A DNA stretch of 61,864 nt from Gemmatimonadota bacterium (GTDB lineage: Bacteria; Gemmatimonadota; Gemmatimonadetes; Longimicrobiales; Gaopeijiaceae): contig JABDLS010000095.1 of NCBI GenBank assembly GCA_013002885.1, positions 1 through 61,864 on the forward strand, given 5' to 3'. Position 1 is the stretch's first letter, and the number at the start of each line of letters is the position of its first letter. The position numbers were made by a program, and so were the translations under genes. The notes beneath the pieces are model-generated. The model was not told where the DNA came from. It saw only the letters and a program-made list of their open reading frames with translations, and searched no databases. Below, in pieces: positions 58,422-61,864 of this stretch.

Positions 58422-59414
58422 TCATGCGTGTCCCTGGGCCCGAAGCCAAGCACCGGTCCGCGGCAGGGCGTCCTCATGACGGTGCGATGGACTCCAGCCG
58501 AGCTCGGTCCTGATGCGTCGGGAGGGGTAAGGATTCTCACCCAGTGCCAGGCGCGCCACCCTTTCCAAAGGAAGGTGTTTCGCGCCAGGGGTCGCGACAC
58601 CCAGGCGGGAGAGGCTATCCGCGGTCCCCCGGACCAGCGCACCGGGGAGCTTGAAGAACCGGGGGCGGCGGCCGAGGCCCTCTGCCAGAAGGCTGAAGAG
58701 TTGCCTCTGGGTGAGGGCATGGTCGAGTCCCACGTCGAACGTCTCTTTCCCGCGCCCTGCCTCGAGCGCGAGCCTGATCGCCTGGGCCACGTTCCCGGCA
58801 TAGACCACCGGGAGCGTATTGTCGGCTGGACCGAACAGCGGCACGACGGGCAACCGCACGATGTCGCGCACGGCTGGTGTCATGAGGCGATCCCTCTCGC
58901 CGTAGACCGCCGACGGGCGGACGACGGTTACGGGTAGGCCCCTCCGCTCCTCGATTCCCCGAGCCACTTCTTCGGCCTCTCGTTTGGACCGGGCGTAGAG
59001 GTCGTCGGTGGGTATGGTCGAGTCGATGGCAGTGGCTTCGTCGACCGGGCCGGGCGCGGGGCCGTAGACGGCTACCGACGAAACGTGGACCGCATGGCCC
59101 ACTCCGGCCTCCGACGCCGCCCTCAAGACGTTGCGCGTACCGTCGACATTGACGGCCCTGACACGGGTCCACTCTCCGGCGGCGTAGACGAGGGCGGCGC
59201 CGTGGACCACATGCGTGCAGCCCGCCATGAGAGGAGCCAATCGCTGCACCTCGTCTCGGATGTCTCCTTCGGCGAGGATGCATCCGATGTCGCGAAGGAA
59301 GTCGGTGTCGGACGGTGCCCTCACCAGGGCGACGACACCGTGGCCCTTCGCTCGGAGCTCTGCAGCCAGGTGCGATCCGACCAGGCCGGTGGCCCCGGTG
59401 ATGAAGGCCTTCAC
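58422..59414 (-). CDS. NAD-dependent epimerase/dehydratase (extended SDR)
   Basis: A 330-residue extended SDR. The NAD site is FITGATGLVGSHLAAEL, the catalytic Tyr-Lys is in DDLYARSKREAEEV (YxxxK), and the Ser in VHVSSVAVYGPAPG completes the triad. The PSAVYGERD turn is typical of nucleotide-sugar epimerases, dehydratases and dihydroflavonol-type reductases. A C-terminal VARLALGENPYPSRR region shapes the substrate site. The product is not predictable from context. Confidence 0.88.
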   Translation of the reverse strand: MKAFITGATGLVGSHLAAELRAKGHGVVALVRAPSDTDFLRDIGCILAEGDIRDEVQRLAPLMAGCTHVVHGAALVYAAGEWTRVRAVNVDGTRNVLRAASEAGVGHAVHVSSVAVYGPAPGPVDEATAIDSTIPTDDLYARSKREAEEVARGIEERRGLPVTVVRPSAVYGERDRLMTPAVRDIVRLPVVPLFGPADNTLPVVYAGNVAQAIRLALEAGRGKETFDVGLDHALTQRQLFSLLAEGLGRRPRFFKLPGALVRGTADSLSRLGVATPGAKHLPLERVARLALGENPYPSRRIRTELGWSPSHRHEDALPRTGAWLRAQGHA

Positions 59415-59427
59415 CGCCCGGCGGGGC

Positions 59428-60249
59428 TCAGCGGCCTGCGAGAAAGCGCTCGGCGTCGTCCCGGACGGCCCCGACGATCAGCGAGTGGCTCGTGTACTCC
59501 TCCAGCTCCCGCTGGCTCTCCTCGTCGTAGATGTCGAGGACGTGGCGGTAGTGGGTCTCGGCTTCGTCGAGTTCACCGAGTTCGATAGCCGCCTCGGCCG
59601 CAGCCGCACGACCCAGGAGGTGGTTGGGGTCTTCCTCGATGATCTCGTAGGCCTGGGCCAGGGCGGCTTCGAGGTTGCCCGCGGTCCGATTGAGCATCGA
59701 GAGGTGGAAGAGGCCGTCGAGTGTGAGGGGGCGAGCCCTCTGATACGCTGCAATGGCCATGGGCATGAAGGCCTGGGCCTGGGCGGAATCGCCGGAAGAA
59801 ACGGATTCCATGACCCGGTTGAAGAGCCGATCGGCGGCCTCGATGGGTGTCATGTTGGAGATGTCCGGAGGCGTGCCTCCCGTCGACGGCGTGGCCGTCT
59901 GGGCTCCGCCGGTTGCTGCCGGAGTGGTGCCGCCGGGCGCCGGGCCCGGGCCGGGTCGGACCGTGGCGACGCCGACGACCACGATGAGGGCGAACATCAT
60001 CGCGCCGGCTACCCACCACGCGAGGTTGTGGCCCGTCAGAAACGACGCCGCGGCCTCCCGGTGTGCGCCGCGGCCCGCCCCTCCGGCCTTGGCCCCGCAC
60101 TGGTTACAGAACTGCGCACCCGCAGACACCTTGCCGCCGCACTGATTGCAGAAACGGCCACCGAGGTTCGCGCCACAGTGCTGGCAGAAGTTGCCCGTCG
60201 CCGGACGGTCGCAGTCAGGGCAGAAGGGGCCTTTGTTACTCGACGTCAT
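59428..60249 (-). CDS. Zinc-ribbon membrane protein with TPR-like tail
   Basis: A 273-residue protein. The N-terminal 55 residues hold three CxxC-type zinc ribbons in a row (CPDC, CQHCG, CNQCGGK, CNQCGAK). One membrane helix follows at about 78-100 (WWVAGAMMFALIVVVGVATV), then a Pro/Gly/Thr linker and a TPR-like repeat region (FHLSMLNRTAGNLEAALAQAYEIIEEDPNHLLGRAAAAEAAIELGELDEAETHYRHVL). Likely a membrane scaffold or stress sensor with cytoplasmic ribbons; exact function unknown. It overlaps the M14 gene by 4 bases. Confidence 0.82.
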   Translation of the reverse strand: MTSSNKGPFCPDCDRPATGNFCQHCGANLGGRFCNQCGGKVSAGAQFCNQCGAKAGGAGRGAHREAAASFLTGHNLAWWVAGAMMFALIVVVGVATVRPGPGPAPGGTTPAATGGAQTATPSTGGTPPDISNMTPIEAADRLFNRVMESVSSGDSAQAQAFMPMAIAAYQRARPLTLDGLFHLSMLNRTAGNLEAALAQAYEIIEEDPNHLLGRAAAAEAAIELGELDEAETHYRHVLDIYDEESQRELEEYTSHSLIVGAVRDDAERFLAGR

Positions 60250-61864
60250 TTGCGGATCGCGTTGAAGAGAAGGGGCCAGGTAGCCATGGTCTGCGCTCGA
60301 TAGTTCGGCTGGAATCCGAAGAGAACCACGGAGCCTTCACCGACGGTGGCCTCGAGGATGGCGGGCTGGCCTGCTACGTGCTCGCCTCCCAGTACCCACC
60401 CCGACAGCAAGGGGTCACCGGCGCCGTAGCGCGCCAGCACCCGAATCCGCTGGTCGGCCACTTCGTACGCCATGCTCGACCGCCAGTACCAGGCCGCCAC
60501 CTCGTCCTGCATGCCCTCCGCGATCAGGGACTCCTCGAGTTCAAGGCGAAGGATCGAACCGGGAATGTAGAAGTCGGTGTCCGGCAGCCTCTCGGTTACG
60601 TCGGTTATGTCCAGATCGAAAAGGTCCCGGACGAAGTCCGTCGCCTGCTCCACCGCGATGACCCGTCCACCTCCCTCGACGAAGGCCGCAACGGCAGCCG
60701 CCCCGGTCGTACCCAGTCCACCGGCGTACTGGGGGGGAACCTCTCCTTCGTCGAAGCCATCGAGGATGGAGGACGCCGACTGGGCCTGGAAGATCAGGAC
60801 GTCGTAGCGATCCAGCGCCCCGCCCTGGACGTCCTCGTCGTGCAGGGTGTCGTAGGGCATCGCGTGCTGGTCGAAGACCCAGCGCTGCCATCCCTCGGTC
60901 ATGGGCTCGTCCCACGACTTGTAGAGGGCCACCCGTGGGGCATCCTCGCCCTGGAGATGCGGCGGTAAGGCGAAGTCGAAGTCCGGCACATCCACCGGAT
61001 CGGAAAGCCCGGCGCTGATGGTACCGTCCACGGCGACGGCGTCGAAGTCCAGTAGATAGCCCAGGGTGTGGGCCGTGACGTCGTAGGGCCTCTGTGGCGG
61101 CCCCCCCGGGTATTCCCGGAGGTCGGGATAGTACTGAACCTCCAGCATGGTGTTGGCGAAGCTCGCGTACGGCTGTCGCATGGGGATCACGTAGGACCCC
61201 GCCCGGAAGGTCAGGGCCCCCACGGTGAAGTCCGCTTCGGCGCGATGGACTTCGACGTCCGCCATCGTGAGCACGCGCACGGCGTAGTCGACCCCCGGAG
61301 TGTTCTCCTGGCCCGCGGGAATGATCCACCAGTCGGGCCATTCGTCCCAGCCTTCAACAGCTCGACGGTTGATGCCGTAGAAGTTTTCGAGCCAGAAACG
61401 TCGGTTCTTGGCCGCGTTGGTGAGAAGGGCCAGCGCCCCGGCCTCCTGGTACTCCACGATGTCGGCGAGCGTCCACTCCCCACCCGTCCAGGGGGCGGGG
61501 AAGTTCCACGATCGGCGGCTCGCATCGAAGTTCCGGCCAGGCCCGAGTTCGGACGGATCGACTGAAATCGGCGTGGCCATCCGGGCCGACGCCGTCTCGG
61601 ACAGGATCCGAGCGGCCCCGTGGTAGTGCATGTAGGCCCGTGCGGGAGTGAATGCATCGTACTGGGCGTTCACCACGACACCCCGCTTGCCCTGAGCGGT
61701 GAGCTCCGCCGCCATGTACGCGCCCAACTGATTCACGGCCGTGGTGATGGCCGGATCGATATTCGGCTCCCAGGGCTCGATGTACGGGGGAAAAAAGATG
61801 CGCGCGCCTCGGCTCCCCATCTGGTGGACGTCGTGGACGATCTGCGGATGCCACGCGTTGTGGG
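60246..61864 (-). CDS. M14 family zinc carboxypeptidase, N-terminus outside the window
   Basis: The gene enters from the right edge; 540 codons are visible. The first part, HNAWHPQIVHDVHQMGSRGARIFFPPYIEP, matches the catalytic segment of large secreted M14 peptidases after the zinc-binding residues. The middle and end (SYVIPMRQPYASFANTMLEVQYYPDLREYPG, then a domain with FVEGGGRVIAVEQATDFV and QRIRVLARYGAGDPLLSGW) are the accessory parts seen in this subfamily. The Zn ligands themselves lie beyond the edge. It degrades peptides outside the cytoplasm. Confidence 0.85.
   Translation of the reverse strand, partial: HNAWHPQIVHDVHQMGSRGARIFFPPYIEPWEPNIDPAITTAVNQLGAYMAAELTAQGKRGVVVNAQYDAFTPARAYMHYHGAARILSETASARMATPISVDPSELGPGRNFDASRRSWNFPAPWTGGEWTLADIVEYQEAGALALLTNAAKNRRFWLENFYGINRRAVEGWDEWPDWWIIPAGQENTPGVDYAVRVLTMADVEVHRAEADFTVGALTFRAGSYVIPMRQPYASFANTMLEVQYYPDLREYPGGPPQRPYDVTAHTLGYLLDFDAVAVDGTISAGLSDPVDVPDFDFALPPHLQGEDAPRVALYKSWDEPMTEGWQRWVFDQHAMPYDTLHDEDVQGGALDRYDVLIFQAQSASSILDGFDEGEVPPQYAGGLGTTGAAAVAAFVEGGGRVIAVEQATDFVRDLFDLDITDVTERLPDTDFYIPGSILRLELEESLIAEGMQDEVAAWYWRSSMAYEVADQRIRVLARYGAGDPLLSGWVLGGEHVAGQPAILEATVGEGSVVLFGFQPNYRAQTMATWPLLFNAIRK

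Noticed and set aside
1-61864. tRNA genes, CRISPR arrays, insertion sequences, prophage or integrase
   Set aside because: No repeat arrays, transposase motifs or cloverleaf patterns were recognised when reading both strands.

Overview
The window is high-GC bacterial chromosome with dense, mostly minus-strand genes and short intergenic spaces (none reaches 300 bases). Gene content suggests a Gram-negative aerobic heterotroph, most likely of the phylum Gemmatimonadota. The clues are a DUF5916/CBM9 outer-membrane protein, an ADOP-type orphan permease paired with a PadR regulator, many secreted peptidases and amidohydrolases with lipoprotein or signal peptides, and an aa3-type oxidase. That placement is inferred from gene families, not from a marker gene. 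I saw no tRNA, rRNA, CRISPR array, insertion sequence or phage gene.

Layout. 1-6.7 kb: a partial membrane flippase-like gene, a uracil-DNA glycosylase, then a minus-strand cytochrome c oxidase cluster. The cluster holds a Trm112-like protein, a diheme cytochrome c, subunits II and I, two different subunit III genes, a subunit IV fused to cytochrome c, and two small membrane proteins. 6.9-18.6 kb: DUF192 lipoprotein, PLP aminotransferase, secreted amidase, DUF5916 barrel, TAXI-TRAP transporter, Yip1 protein and a lipoprotein. 18.8-22.3 kb (plus): an unknown protein, a phosphomutase-like metalloenzyme with no usual start codon, and an orphan GspE/PilB ATPase carrying extra zinc ribbons.

22.3-33.9 kb is the most interesting part: ten minus-strand genes, each overlapping the next (eight of nine junctions by exactly 4 bases), behind one promoter that looks leaderless. 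In transcription order they are glcD, glcE, aldehyde dehydrogenase, glcF, flavin reductase, M20 deacylase, DUF1611-like P-loop protein, COG3375 GNAT acyltransferase, FAD oxidoreductase and an OSBS/N-succinylamino-acid racemase. The GNAT + racemase + M20 trio matches the published Geobacillus pathway that turns D-amino acids into L-amino acids through N-succinyl intermediates. DUF1611 proteins are known as D-glutamate N-acyltransferases. I propose a D-amino-acid inversion and oxidation operon in which nitrogen (amino-acid) and carbon (2-hydroxy-acid/aldehyde) branches are translated as one unit.

34-43 kb: MBL hydrolase, fRMsr-like GAF protein, M42 aminopeptidase, FxsA, long-type IspH, MarR regulator, dihydrolipoyl dehydrogenase, glycosyltransferase and a GNAT-fold protein. 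43-46 kb: a PadR-ADOP pair behind a perfect 11-bp inverted repeat. 46-62 kb: DUF6584-like protein, S9 peptidase, YtcJ-type amidohydrolase, secreted DinB protein, a subclass-B3-like metallo-beta-lactamase with all metal ligands, the lipA-pdhA-pdhB-pdhC unit, a LOG protein, a nucleotide-sugar-type epimerase, a zinc-ribbon/TPR membrane protein and a right-truncated M14 carboxypeptidase.
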